Below, piece by piece: positions 19,832-27,353 of a DNA stretch of 64,000 nt. Position 1 is the first letter of the stretch, and each line of letters opens with the position of its first letter. A model generated the notes under the pieces. That model searched no databases. It was not told the DNA's origin and saw only the letters and a program-made list of their open reading frames with translations. This DNA comes from Sporosarcina sp. P13. Its GTDB lineage: Bacteria > Bacillota > Bacilli > Bacillales_A > Planococcaceae. The stretch lies in the NCBI RefSeq assembly GCF_002743055.1, contig NZ_PDYM01000005.1, positions 1 to 64,000 of the forward strand. The letters run 5' to 3'. The translations under genes were made by a program, and so were the position numbers.

Positions 19832-19918
19832 ATTGCTTACCACTCCTTAGTTGATGTTCTATATTTACTGTTCCACAAGTGTACGTTCCTTAAACATCCA
19901 TCAACCAAAGTCTACTTC

Positions 19919-20059
19919 TTATGCATTTAAACGTGCAGTGACATTCGCTACATTCTTCATAAACATGTGTTTTCGTGTGCCTATATGAAGCTCCGGACCG
20001 GAAAATGCTCTACCGAATTTGATACGATCTTTTGCACTCGTCCGAATTACAGTCTTCAC
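19919..20059 (-). CDS. Possible small basic protein, 46 residues
   Basis: A GTG-initiated frame of 46 codons lies 18 nt after the end of the coiled-coil membrane gene on the same strand. The product would be basic (KTVIRTSAKDRIKFGRAF near the start) and lacks membrane segments. The ribosome binding site is weak (AGAGAG). Codon choice looks coding-like, but no family is recognised and there is no clear terminator. Confidence 0.3.
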   Translation of the reverse strand: MKTVIRTSAKDRIKFGRAFSGPELHIGTRKHMFMKNVANVTARLNA

Positions 20060-20077
20060 CGGACTCTCTGAACGCAG

Positions 20078-20311
20078 TTAAAAAAATACTCCAATAATAA
20101 CAAGTGCAGCGATAATATAAAACCCGACAACTCCGATGACGTCAGCGGTTACAACAGGTTTCTTTTGGAACACGTCGATCAACTCGAGATCTTCTCGAAG
20201 TTGCTTTACTTCCTTACGTAATTCTTCCACTTCTTGATTTAGCGTACTGATTTCATGCGATTCCCTTGTAACTAGTTCCTGTTTTTCATGAGTCTTTTTA
20301 TTAGTTTCCAT
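20078..20311 (-). CDS. Small coiled-coil membrane protein, 77 residues
   Basis: Residues 15-50 form a clear charged coiled coil (LNQEVEELRKEVKQLREDLE), followed by a C-terminal membrane segment (GVVGFYIIAALVIIGVFF), making this a tail-anchored protein. ATG at 20311 is chosen because AAAGGAG lies nine bases before it; the longer frame upstream lacks such a site. Function unknown. Confidence 0.7.
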   Translation of the reverse strand: METNKKTHEKQELVTRESHEISTLNQEVEELRKEVKQLREDLELIDVFQKKPVVTADVIGVVGFYIIAALVIIGVFF

Positions 20312-20391
20312 AGAGCGGTCGCTCCTTTGCGGTTTCTTCACTATACGTTCAACCTGCCGTTTAAGATTCAACTCGCAACAAAAGTTTCCAT

Positions 20392-20420
20392 TTGCAATTT
20401 TATGCGACTGGGTGTACTAT
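20392..20420 (+). promoter_or_regulatory. Sigma-A promoter of the candidate ncRNA
   Basis: TTGCAA (20392-20397), a 17-nt spacer and TACTAT (20415-20420) fit sigma-A well. No open frame with a ribosome binding site follows before the terminator at 20632-20667, which implies a noncoding transcript. Confidence 0.6.
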
Positions 20421-20426
20421 TAGTTT

Positions 20427-20668
20427 ACAAGCTGTATTGTTCGTATGTACATTAAGTTTTAACCTTTAAGCTGTAAAAGGGAGTTTATTACGAAACGGGA
20501 ATGGCGTGCCGAGTTCCATTTTAGCAATTCGGACAAACAGGAACGTTTCCGCAAACACCCACTTTGAGGAGTGGTGGTTTAAAACTTTCTATGACTAAAC
20601 TACGGCAAAGACGGCTTTTATAAACCGAGAAAACACCTTCCTTTTTAAAAAGGAAGGTGTTTTTTTAT
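20427..20668 (+). ncRNA. Candidate structured noncoding RNA, about 240 nt
   Basis: A good promoter leads into a gene-free stretch that ends in a perfect intrinsic terminator (AACACCTTCC with GGAAGGTGTT, then seven T). Inside are several self-complementary elements: a 5' hairpin with TTTACA-GCT and AGC-TGTAAA arms (20424-20477), long-range pairing of GTTTAT (20483-20488) with ATAAAC (20619-20624), and local stems such as CACCCACT/AGTGGTG (20556-20577). I cannot match it to a known riboswitch, 6S, SRP or tmRNA pattern. The next gene (hmoB) starts 270 nt further on behind its own promoter, so this looks like a free-standing RNA or an upstream leader with premature termination. Confidence 0.55.
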
Positions 20669-20876
20669 ATGTCTATCAATCAAGCCACATCGCTACAGGA
20701 TTCTGCACATTTACGGCAAGTTTTTTTCACACTTTCGACAGTGACCTCAGTCATGTTTTAAGCATTCCTCAAGTTGACATAGCACATCTCCATATGTACT
20801 AGCCTACCACATGTAATTTATTTTGTATTTTCCGCTCCCATTTATGCTTAAATGTAAATAACTCATTCCTTATTCA

Positions 20877-20907
20877 TTGAAAGCACTTTCATTTCTCAGT
20901 TATACTA
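20877..20907 (+). promoter_or_regulatory. hmoB: Probable promoter of hmoB
   Basis: TTGAAA (20877-20882) is followed by TATACT (20902-20907) at 19 nt, slightly long for sigma-A. The -35 is embedded in an inverted repeat TGAAA-N5-TTTCA, a possible operator. It lies 34 nt before the hmoB start. Confidence 0.4.
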
Positions 20908-20940
20908 GTACCAATCATTAAAAATGACGAGGTGTTTACT

Positions 20941-21426
20941 ATGAAATTATTTAAATGGACAGGTCCGCTTGAAGATGCAGGTCACTTACCCGAAGATACC
21001 CATGCGATTCTTATGAATAATGACGAGGAAGTTTTAGTATTACAGGAAGCTGAAGCTACACACTTAGAAAACACGGTCGAATATGAAGTAATGGATCATA
21101 GCGGCGACCTACCTTCTGGACGTTTCGCAGTGTTGAATAATATACCCGTGTCCGAAGATGGCCGCGAGATTTTTGAACAACGTTTTAGTAATCGTGCGCG
21201 TTTAATTGAGGCGGAACCAGGTTTCGTAGCCATTCGTGTACTACGTCCTATAGATTCCGATACATATGTCATTTTGACTATGTGGGAAGATGAAGAATCC
21301 TTTACAGCTTGGCAGTCTTCACAGGCTTATGGAAAAGCGCACGCCAAACGCGGCACAGATGACGGTGTCGATAAACGTCCGAATATCTTCCCAAGACCTT
21401 CATTTGTTACAACGTATAAAAAGTAA
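20941..21426 (+). CDS. hmoB: Antibiotic biosynthesis monooxygenase-fold protein, heme monooxygenase HmoB-like
   Basis: The 161-residue protein closely follows HmoB (YhgC) of Bacillus subtilis. It has a less conserved N-terminal half and a C-terminal ABM ferredoxin-like domain (FAVLNNIPVSEDGREIFEQ, then EPGFVAIRVLRP and DTYVILTMWE), ending RPSFVTTYKK. HmoB breaks the heme ring open to release iron in the cytoplasm. Heme-binding and catalytic residues cannot be verified by eye. ATG at 20941 follows GAGGTG at seven bases. No Isd-type heme uptake genes are nearby. Confidence 0.85.
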   Translation: MKLFKWTGPLEDAGHLPEDTHAILMNNDEEVLVLQEAEATHLENTVEYEVMDHSGDLPSGRFAVLNNIPVSEDGREIFEQRFSNRARLIEAEPGFVAIRVLRPIDSDTYVILTMWEDEESFTAWQSSQAYGKAHAKRGTDDGVDKRPNIFPRPSFVTTYKK

Positions 21427-21427
21427 T

Positions 21428-21457
21428 TGTATAAAAGATTAATTTACGACCATACTA
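21428..21457 (+). promoter_or_regulatory. Sigma-G type promoter upstream of the DUF3231 gene
   Basis: TGTATA (21428-21433), a 17-nt spacer and CATACTA (21451-21457) fit the forespore sigma-G consensus very well. The start codon of the DUF3231 gene lies 37 nt further on. Confidence 0.6.
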
Positions 21458-21493
21458 CTCCTGAACGTTTATCATACGTAAGGAGTGGATTTA

Positions 21494-21991
21494 TTGGGTA
21501 TTTTAGATGGCAATTCAAAAGACGAGCCGTTACACTATGGTGAAGTGACTGCAATTTGGGCATTTATTGGAGCCAATAACGGTTTAATCAGTGGCTACGA
21601 AGCCTTTGTCAATCAAGCAGGTGATGCAGATCTCAAAGAATTACTAGAACAAGCGATTAAGACGATGAAATCTGAGAATGCCTCATTCGGTAAAGTATTA
21701 AAAGCGAATGGTATCACGCCTCCTCCCGCGTTACCAGAGAGACCGAAATGTAATCGTGAGGACATTCCTGCGGGCGTTCTCTTTATGGATCAAGAAATAA
21801 GTGGAGCTATTTCCATTAATGTTGGTCAAGGACTCGTTTCATGCAGTTTGGCGATGGGTCAATGCTTGCGTGAGGATGTTGCCGCCATGTTTGCCAAAGC
21901 TCATATGGAAAAAACAGCATTCGGTGCAAAGCTACTAAGTTTGAACAAAGAAAAAGGATGGATTTTCCCTCCACCCTTTCATATGAATTAA
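21494..21991 (+). CDS. DUF3231 family protein, probably forespore-expressed
   Basis: The 165-residue protein matches the DUF3231 pattern, a ferritin-like helical fold related to spore coat protein CotF: LHYGEVTAIWAFIGANNGLISGYEAF near the start, PPPALPERP in the middle, and a C-terminal ending in KGWIFPPPFH. The TTG at 21494 lies nine bases after AAGGAG; the upstream GTG overlaps the ribosome binding site. A sigma-G-like promoter directly upstream and a terminator right behind make it a monocistronic, sporulation-specific gene. Biochemical role unknown. Confidence 0.82.
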   Translation: MGILDGNSKDEPLHYGEVTAIWAFIGANNGLISGYEAFVNQAGDADLKELLEQAIKTMKSENASFGKVLKANGITPPPALPERPKCNREDIPAGVLFMDQEISGAISINVGQGLVSCSLAMGQCLREDVAAMFAKAHMEKTAFGAKLLSLNKEKGWIFPPPFHMN

Positions 21992-21995
21992 TCCT

Positions 21996-22034
21996 AAAAG
22001 AAATTTCACTGGTCACAGTGAAATTTCTTTTTTT
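21996..22034 (+). terminator. Intrinsic terminator of the DUF3231 gene
   Basis: AAAGAAATTTCACTG and CAGTGAAATTTCTTT form a long perfect hairpin followed by TTTT, five nt after the stop codon. Confidence 0.88.
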
Positions 22035-22115
22035 GATGTAATAGTTTGTTCAATTCTGCACAAGCTATCTGTGTAGATGGCTAGTCCACTAACAATCGAA
22101 AAGGAAGTGCATACA

Positions 22116-22313
22116 ATGAATAAACGAAAAGAAGATCGTCAACGTCAAGAACAACCAAATCAAAATCAGCGTCAGCGTCAAGGGCAACCAAATCAAAACC
22201 AGCGTCAGGGACAACCTGAAAACATGGAGTTTGGAGAAGAGTTTAACTTCGATCAGAAACGTGAACAGCCAAACGGTATAGAAAACAAAGAACGTCGTAA
22301 CAACAGAAAGTAA
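22116..22313 (+). CDS. Small Gln/Asn/Arg-rich protein, possible gamma-type SASP
   Basis: The 65-residue, highly hydrophilic protein has a short tandem repeat (NQNQRQRQGQP then NQNQRQGQP, about residues 13-33) and a motif MEFGEEFNFD that recalls the FGTEFASE cleavage motif of gamma-type small acid-soluble spore proteins. Gamma SASPs are amino acid stores of the spore cut by the Gpr protease on germination. Composition, repeat and size fit, but the match is weak and it is more arginine-rich than known members. ATG at 22116 follows AAGGAAG; a terminator follows. It lies between a sigma-G-type gene and a germination operon. Confidence 0.6.
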   Translation: MNKRKEDRQRQEQPNQNQRQRQGQPNQNQRQGQPENMEFGEEFNFDQKREQPNGIENKERRNNRK

Positions 22314-22340
22314 ACAGGTCTGAATAATTTAATAAACTAT

Positions 22341-22388
22341 ACCCTATAAGAAGGACGCTTTGAGAAAGTCCCTCTTATAGGGTGTTTT
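22341..22388 (+). terminator. Intrinsic terminator of the SASP-like gene
   Basis: ACCCTATAAGAAGGAC pairs with GTCCCTCTTATAGGGT, followed by GTTTTATTT, 28 nt after the stop codon. Confidence 0.82.
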
Positions 22389-22493
22389 ATTTATACATGA
22401 AAATGGTGTTTGGGTGAAATCAAAAGAAAAAAGTAGTTATTTGATAAAAGGGTACAGGATCAACTATACAATGCACCCTGTTACACTTCAAAA

Positions 22494-22534
22494 AAAACAC
22501 ATCATCCTTGCTGTTCTAGGATGATGTGTTTTTT
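22494..22534 (-). terminator. Intrinsic terminator of the germination operon
   Basis: AACACATCATCC and GGATGATGTGTT form a perfect 12-bp hairpin with T-runs on both sides, six nt after the gerC-type stop codon. Confidence 0.88.
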
Positions 22535-22539
22535 CAGAA

Positions 22540-23661
22540 CTATTCTATTGTTCCTGTACTTTGTAATTTGACGTCTGCCTTTACTTTAAATTCAATCGTC
22601 GGATACGCATTTTCCCACATCTTCACTACATCCCTTCGATGTAATCGAGTACTACGGTAATGCAATCCGAAGCCGAAAGGATCTAAATTTTCTTCCTGCA
22701 TTCTTTTGAAAAAATGATATGCTTTTTTTTGCACTTCTTTGGATGCCATGTGATTGTACTCATCTAACTTGGATACGGAAAGTTTCTTATTTGACTCTCC
22801 AATAATTCCTTTCAGTTTAATGTGAACCTCAATTGTCTTTGGCGTTTGATTTTTACTTTCACTAATTTTATAGCTCATCTTACTTTCACTAATATCCAAC
22901 AGTAACTTCAATTGATCATTTTTAACTTGATAAGTAAAGCCTGTAGAACCTTTTAATAGTGAATCATAATATTTAGTTTCCACAATACTGAGAATAACCG
23001 GTTCTTTCTCCCTAGAGATAACAACTGAATTATTCACTATTAACTCATCTTTTTTTTCGTTCGTCTCGATTAATGGCAGGACGGAATTAATCCCTTTTGC
23101 CAAATGATCCCTACGTAATTGAAATAAGTACGTCGTAACGATAAATGGGCTTTCAATTGCGGAATCCCCGAAGAGGTTAAATAATGCGACCGAGGCTGGC
23201 GCTTCAGTCGATGGCTCGACTTTCAGTATGGTTTCTGCCGATGGTCTAGCTGCAGCGACGTAGGCAATCTGTTGAATATCAGCGCGTCTTACAAAATAGT
23301 CCATAAATTCTTGCAAATGTCCTGCCAAAAGTTCCTCGTGAATAACAATTGTCTTCATATGTCCCAGTTCCAACACTTTATCCACATGCGTTTCCAACAA
23401 ACGAATCGCTTCACCAACAGAGGCTCCTTCCTCAGATATATAAGCATAGCCTGGTTTTGTCGAGCTTTTAATAGCACCAAACGGTAATGCGATTTTCAAT
23501 GTTACTTTAAAACCTTTATCAAATTTGTCTGAAGGGTCTATACCAACCGCAGCTACAAAAAGGCGTTTATCAATATCTTTAAAAGCACAACCTGTTTGTA
23601 GCAACACACTCCCTAGCAACAATGCCATTATTAACACTTTTATAATTGGGGAGTTTCTCAT
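22540..23661 (-). CDS. Spore germination receptor C subunit (Ger(x)C lipoprotein)
   Basis: This 373-residue protein has a lipoprotein signal peptide with lipobox LQTGC (Cys at about 25), then the Ger(x)C motif DKRLFVAAVGIDPSD and the three-domain body of GerAC-type subunits. It is anchored in the inner spore membrane and forms the germinant receptor together with the A and B subunits. Its ATG overlaps the B-subunit stop in an ATGA junction. The nutrient recognised cannot be told from sequence. Confidence 0.92.
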   Translation of the reverse strand: MRNSPIIKVLIMALLLGSVLLQTGCAFKDIDKRLFVAAVGIDPSDKFDKGFKVTLKIALPFGAIKSSTKPGYAYISEEGASVGEAIRLLETHVDKVLELGHMKTIVIHEELLAGHLQEFMDYFVRRADIQQIAYVAAARPSAETILKVEPSTEAPASVALFNLFGDSAIESPFIVTTYLFQLRRDHLAKGINSVLPLIETNEKKDELIVNNSVVISREKEPVILSIVETKYYDSLLKGSTGFTYQVKNDQLKLLLDISESKMSYKISESKNQTPKTIEVHIKLKGIIGESNKKLSVSKLDEYNHMASKEVQKKAYHFFKRMQEENLDPFGFGLHYRSTRLHRRDVVKMWENAYPTIEFKVKADVKLQSTGTIE

Positions 23662-24755
23662 GACTTCGCCCTCCTATTTAGAACCCATAACAAACCTAAC
23701 AATCCAATGATTACAACAAACATTAGGTTGAAATAATAGGAACTATAGGTAAACAAATCATACTCCGTCAATTTTACCGTGACGAGAAATGCCACTACCC
23801 AAAAAACCACCAGAAGTAGACAAGTACGTATAGTTTTTCCTTTATCAGTCATTGACTTTTTCAAACGAAATACATTTTCAAATAAATTAAATGAGATGTG
23901 CCAATGTATTACGATATTTAAAAATGCGATCGCCAAGAAGATTAACAAGAAGATAAATACGACACGCTCAATCACTCCATACTTCATTCGAATAGAATCA
24001 CTCGTAAAGATCCAAGGGTAAATAATATCTTCAATACGATCAAATCCTAATACACCAATAGGAATAAAATAAGTCGTGAAGATGGTGAACACTCCCAATA
24101 GGAAAACGAGAGTAGCTTGTTTCAGGCCGAACGTCATTTTCTTTTTAAAAAGAGAATTGAGAATTATAATGTCAAACGTTCCAGTGAAGAAAAACAATGT
24201 TGTTGAAAAGACTAAATAATTTGGAGGATTATCGATAAACGTCATCGCTAACTTTACATGGTCCCAACTGATTTGCGGTGAAAAATAAAGCTTTACTACA
24301 TAGTAAATAGCAAAAGGTAATAGCAAAACAAACACAAGTTCAAGTGTGAATAGAATACTACGACTCTTCATAATAACACCAAAGCTAATCACAACAATAA
24401 ACATAGACAAGGTTGTGAATACAGACATTTCTGGAGTTAAAAACCGTAACAATAAATCGACGTATGTTATTAACGTCTGCAGACCCGCGATATACCAGAT
24501 CGTCCCAAGTACCAACAAAATGGGTATTGAAATCCATCTATTTACATATAAATCTAAAATTTGCGGAAGGCTCTTACCTGGAAACGCTTTAAAAGATCTA
24601 ATTAGTGCCCAATTGATAAACACTCCAAAAAACAGTGCAAGAACCATTGATACAATGGCCCCTTGTTCACTTTTACTAAATAAAATTCTTGGTCCAGCAG
24701 CAATGACATTAGCCACCATATTGGAGATTAATAAGTAATAAACAAAGCGACTCAT
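23658..24755 (-). CDS. Spore germination receptor B subunit (GerAB/ArcD-like permease)
   Basis: The 365-residue integral membrane protein has about ten helices and belongs to the spore-germination permease branch of the APC superfamily (family of GerAB). It starts MSRFVYYLLISNMVANVIA and shows the conserved amino acid transporter-like core. GerB subunits bind the germinant within the spore inner membrane. The gene overlaps the A subunit gene (24752-24755) and the C subunit gene (23658-23661), showing one coupled operon. Confidence 0.92.
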   Translation of the reverse strand: MSRFVYYLLISNMVANVIAAGPRILFSKSEQGAIVSMVLALFFGVFINWALIRSFKAFPGKSLPQILDLYVNRWISIPILLVLGTIWYIAGLQTLITYVDLLLRFLTPEMSVFTTLSMFIVVISFGVIMKSRSILFTLELVFVLLLPFAIYYVVKLYFSPQISWDHVKLAMTFIDNPPNYLVFSTTLFFFTGTFDIIILNSLFKKKMTFGLKQATLVFLLGVFTIFTTYFIPIGVLGFDRIEDIIYPWIFTSDSIRMKYGVIERVVFIFLLIFLAIAFLNIVIHWHISFNLFENVFRLKKSMTDKGKTIRTCLLLVVFWVVAFLVTVKLTEYDLFTYSSYYFNLMFVVIIGLLGLLWVLNRRAKS

Positions 24756-26119
24756 TGTTCATCCGCCTCTAATTCTTCTTGGCGGTTTTTCCAGAACAAT
24801 CGTAAGTACGGCTCACCAAAGCTATCCTTATTCACTAAATAGATAATTAACCCCAACATACCAAGAACTAAACCTGCTAGACCAAATACTGTTGTATAGA
24901 TCAATAATAAAAAACGACAAACTCTAATTGCATAATTCATCTCACTAATCGGTATGACGAATGTGGAAATAGCTACTAATGATACAACGATGACCAAAAT
25001 ATTTGAAGTTAGCGCAGCCTCTACTGCAGCAGTTCCTAAGATCAATCCACCAACAGTAGTCGCTGTCGCACTAATGGTAGTAGGCAACCGCATACTAGCT
25101 TCTGTTAGTAGTTCTATGAATATCAGCATAAAAAACACTTCGATAAAAGAAGGATACGGTACACCAATTCGACTTGCCGCCACTGTCAATGCAAGCTCTG
25201 TTCGGAAAACATCTGGTGTGTAAGACGTAATACCAACATATAAAGCCGGCAACATAATACAAGTAAACAATCCACCATAACGAAGAAATTGAATTAATTT
25301 AACTACCCAAAATGAGTAATAATTATCTTCCATTGAAGCCATAAAATCAAAAAATACAGTGGGTGCTATTAGAGCATGTGGACTTCCGTCTACTATAATA
25401 ATTACTTTTCCAGCTGCCATATTATGAAGGACTCGATCGGGTCGTTCCGTAAGAAGGGTCGTTGGAAATAAACTATATTTCACATCGTTCATATGATGCT
25501 GAAGATCCGAACTCCCCTGAATTAATTTTGCATCTATCGACTGAATACGCTTTTTTAAAACTTTCAACAACTTAGGACGAACAATATCTTTATCATAAAC
25601 TAACGCGTATGATCGATTTGAAGCCTCTTCTAACTGCAATGTCTCGATGATAAGTGAAGGCTGATGATAACGTTGGCGAATCACATTAATATTTGTCTCC
25701 AAACTATCACTTAAGCCTAGTTGTGGGCCGTGAATGGTCGGTTCCATCTTCGCCTCTTGCACTGTATTAGACGCTATCATTTTTAATTCAAGTAAGTTGA
25801 TTTGCTTGTCAAGCATGACAAAGACATTCCCTTTTGTTATTTCAATAAGAACATCCTCATCACCTGAAGGCATATTTGTTTCGTAAGGTAAGGACCCAAT
25901 ATAGTCCGCAAAGTTTTGTTCTTTGGGTAATTCATAGAAAGGCTTTACAATAATTTCTTGCAGTTGCATCATGTCTACTACACTTTTCAAATACAGCAAA
26001 TGGACAATCCGTTCTTTACTTTTCAATGTTTTTTTCACTACATCGGCAGAAGGTGCCAATTGTTTGGCAAGCCGATTTAAATAGGCCGGTGCTTCGTTTT
26101 CTACTTCACCCAAAATCAT
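24752..26119 (-). CDS. Spore germination receptor A subunit (GerAA-like)
   Basis: The protein of about 455 residues has the GerA layout: a soluble N-terminal domain (about 1-245), then about five membrane helices with the conserved PALYVGITSYTPD near 290 and the SRIGVPYPSFIEVFFMLIFIELL segment near 320, and a short charged tail. GerA subunits assemble into a ligand-gated ion channel of the spore membrane. Start assigned to ATG at 26119; GTG directly before it is an alternative and the ribosome binding site (GAAAGAAG) is weak. A sigma-G-like promoter lies upstream. Confidence 0.9.
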   Translation of the reverse strand: MILGEVENEAPAYLNRLAKQLAPSADVVKKTLKSKERIVHLLYLKSVVDMMQLQEIIVKPFYELPKEQNFADYIGSLPYETNMPSGDEDVLIEITKGNVFVMLDKQINLLELKMIASNTVQEAKMEPTIHGPQLGLSDSLETNINVIRQRYHQPSLIIETLQLEEASNRSYALVYDKDIVRPKLLKVLKKRIQSIDAKLIQGSSDLQHHMNDVKYSLFPTTLLTERPDRVLHNMAAGKVIIIVDGSPHALIAPTVFFDFMASMEDNYYSFWVVKLIQFLRYGGLFTCIMLPALYVGITSYTPDVFRTELALTVAASRIGVPYPSFIEVFFMLIFIELLTEASMRLPTTISATATTVGGLILGTAAVEAALTSNILVIVVSLVAISTFVIPISEMNYAIRVCRFLLLIYTTVFGLAGLVLGMLGLIIYLVNKDSFGEPYLRLFWKNRQEELEADEQ

Positions 26120-26138
26120 CACTTCTTTCTTCGCGCGT

Positions 26139-26169
26139 AAGTATGTATTGTTTAGTTTGTCCGAATACT
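26139..26169 (-). promoter_or_regulatory. Sigma-G-like promoter of the germination operon
   Basis: On the minus strand AGTATT (26164-26169), an 18-nt spacer and CATACTT (26139-26145) resemble the sigma-G consensus (GNATR and CATNNTA). Its place 20 nt before the gerA-type start and the known forespore expression of ger operons support it. Confidence 0.45.
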
Positions 26170-26310
26170 GGAATTTTTAATCAGTAAAGACTAAGAAGTC
26201 ATGCGATTTACCAACTCAATATACTCTTCGGGAAATTGTTTCAAATCAGCTTAAAGTGGTTATTATAAAAAGAGGACTATGATTTTTAAAGAATGGGAGG
26301 AGGAAGAGCC

Positions 26311-26523
26311 ATGAATTTAGCTGCCATTGGGGTACCGGGACTAATTATTATCTTAGTCATCATTTTAATACTATTCGGACCGCGCAAACTACCTGAAGTC
26401 GGTTCTGCAGTAGGAAAAACATTAGCCGAATTCAAAAAATCCGCAAAAGACATCATGGATGACGATGATGAGCCGAAGAAAATCGAAGCGCAGAAAGTAG
26501 AACCAAAAGAGCAGGTGAAATAA
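26311..26523 (+). CDS. tatA: Sec-independent protein translocase TatA
   Basis: The 70-residue protein has one N-terminal membrane helix ([18 protein letters not shown]), the [22 protein letters not shown] hinge and amphipathic helix of TatA, and a charged, acidic-basic tail. It forms the pore part of the twin-arginine pathway for exporting folded proteins. The ATG at 26311 is chosen because GGGAGGAGG precedes it; an earlier ATG sits inside that site. tatC follows without a gap. Confidence 0.95.
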   Translation: MNLAAIGVPGLIIILVIILILFGPRKLPEVGSAVGKTLAEFKKSAKDIMDDDDEPKKIEAQKVEPKEQVK

Positions 26524-27330
26524 TTGACACCCTCCGAACAAAAACAAACAAATGAATCTGTTGAATCTACCGAATCGGTTGATTCTATTTCTATAGAAGA
26601 CTCTTTGCTTGAGCCTACAGTTGTAGATCACTTAACCGATTTACGTAAACAGTTGATTAAAAGCGTTGCTATCTTTTTAATATTTTTCATTGGCGTCTTC
26701 AGTACAATTAACCTTTGGTTTCCTTATGTTACAAGAGGACATAAGTTAATTGTACTAAGCCCGATGGAAATAATTTCTTTCTATATGTCAGTCTCTGCAG
26801 CTTTAGCATTTGGTTTAGCCTTACCTTTTGTCTGTAATTTTTTATGGCACTTTGTCAAACCAGGATTGAATGAGCGCGAAAGTCGTTTTCTAAGCCTGTA
26901 CTCCCCTGTGATGTTTTTACTATTTACAGTAGGTTTAGCATTCGGTTATTTTGTCGTCAATCCGCTGAGCTATAACTTCCTTATTTCGCTCGGGGCGATG
27001 AATTTCGATATTATGATTTCTGCACAGGAATACGCACGATTTTTATTGCTTACGACTATGCCGATCGGTTTATTGTTCGAGTTGCCAATGGTCGCGATGT
27101 TTTTAGCTGCGATTGGTTTGTTGACTGGCGACACGATGAAGAGAGTGCGAAAGTGGTCTTATGTGACGTTAGGTGTACTTTCGGCATTGATTACACCACC
27201 TGATTTTCTAAGTCAATTAATCGTACTGATTCCGATGATGGGACTTTATGAAGCGAGTATCCGGTTAGTCATGCATATGGAAAAACGTTCGCAAATGAAA
27301 GCAGAAGAAAGCCAATCACGGCCAGCGTGA
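26524..27330 (+). CDS. tatC: Sec-independent protein translocase TatC
   Basis: The 268-residue protein is TatC, the six-helix receptor that recognises twin-arginine signal peptides. It shows VVDHLTDLRKQLIKS near 38, a conserved LSPMEIISFYM segment, and the FVKPGLNERESRF motif between helices. An acidic, Ser/Glu-rich N-terminal extension of about 35 residues precedes the usual start. TTG at 26524 follows the tatA stop directly. tatA and tatC form a minimal two-gene Tat system, the usual Bacillus form. The stop codon sits within a terminator hairpin. Confidence 0.93.
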   Translation: MTPSEQKQTNESVESTESVDSISIEDSLLEPTVVDHLTDLRKQLIKSVAIFLIFFIGVFSTINLWFPYVTRGHKLIVLSPMEIISFYMSVSAALAFGLALPFVCNFLWHFVKPGLNERESRFLSLYSPVMFLLFTVGLAFGYFVVNPLSYNFLISLGAMNFDIMISAQEYARFLLLTTMPIGLLFELPMVAMFLAAIGLLTGDTMKRVRKWSYVTLGVLSALITPPDFLSQLIVLIPMMGLYEASIRLVMHMEKRSQMKAEESQSRPA

Positions 27331-27341
27331 TTGGCTTTTGT
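27310..27341. terminator. Terminator at the end of tatC
   Basis: AGCCAATCACG and CGTGATTGGCT form an 11-bp hairpin followed by TTTTG on the plus strand. The hairpin overlaps the last codons of tatC and, in the other direction, could also serve rpoN. Confidence 0.75.
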
Positions 27342-27353
27342 TATGTGGATAAT

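Noticed and set aside
20556..20600. T-box-like element (GAGTGGTGG) within the ncRNA candidate
   Set aside because: The T-box core (AGGGTGGNACCGCG) is not present and no amino acid gene follows the terminator.
22149..22210. Short tandem DNA repeat considered as a CRISPR-like array
   Set aside because: There are only two imperfect units in the coding frame of the Gln-rich small protein and no spacers; no CRISPR array or cas gene was seen in the window.
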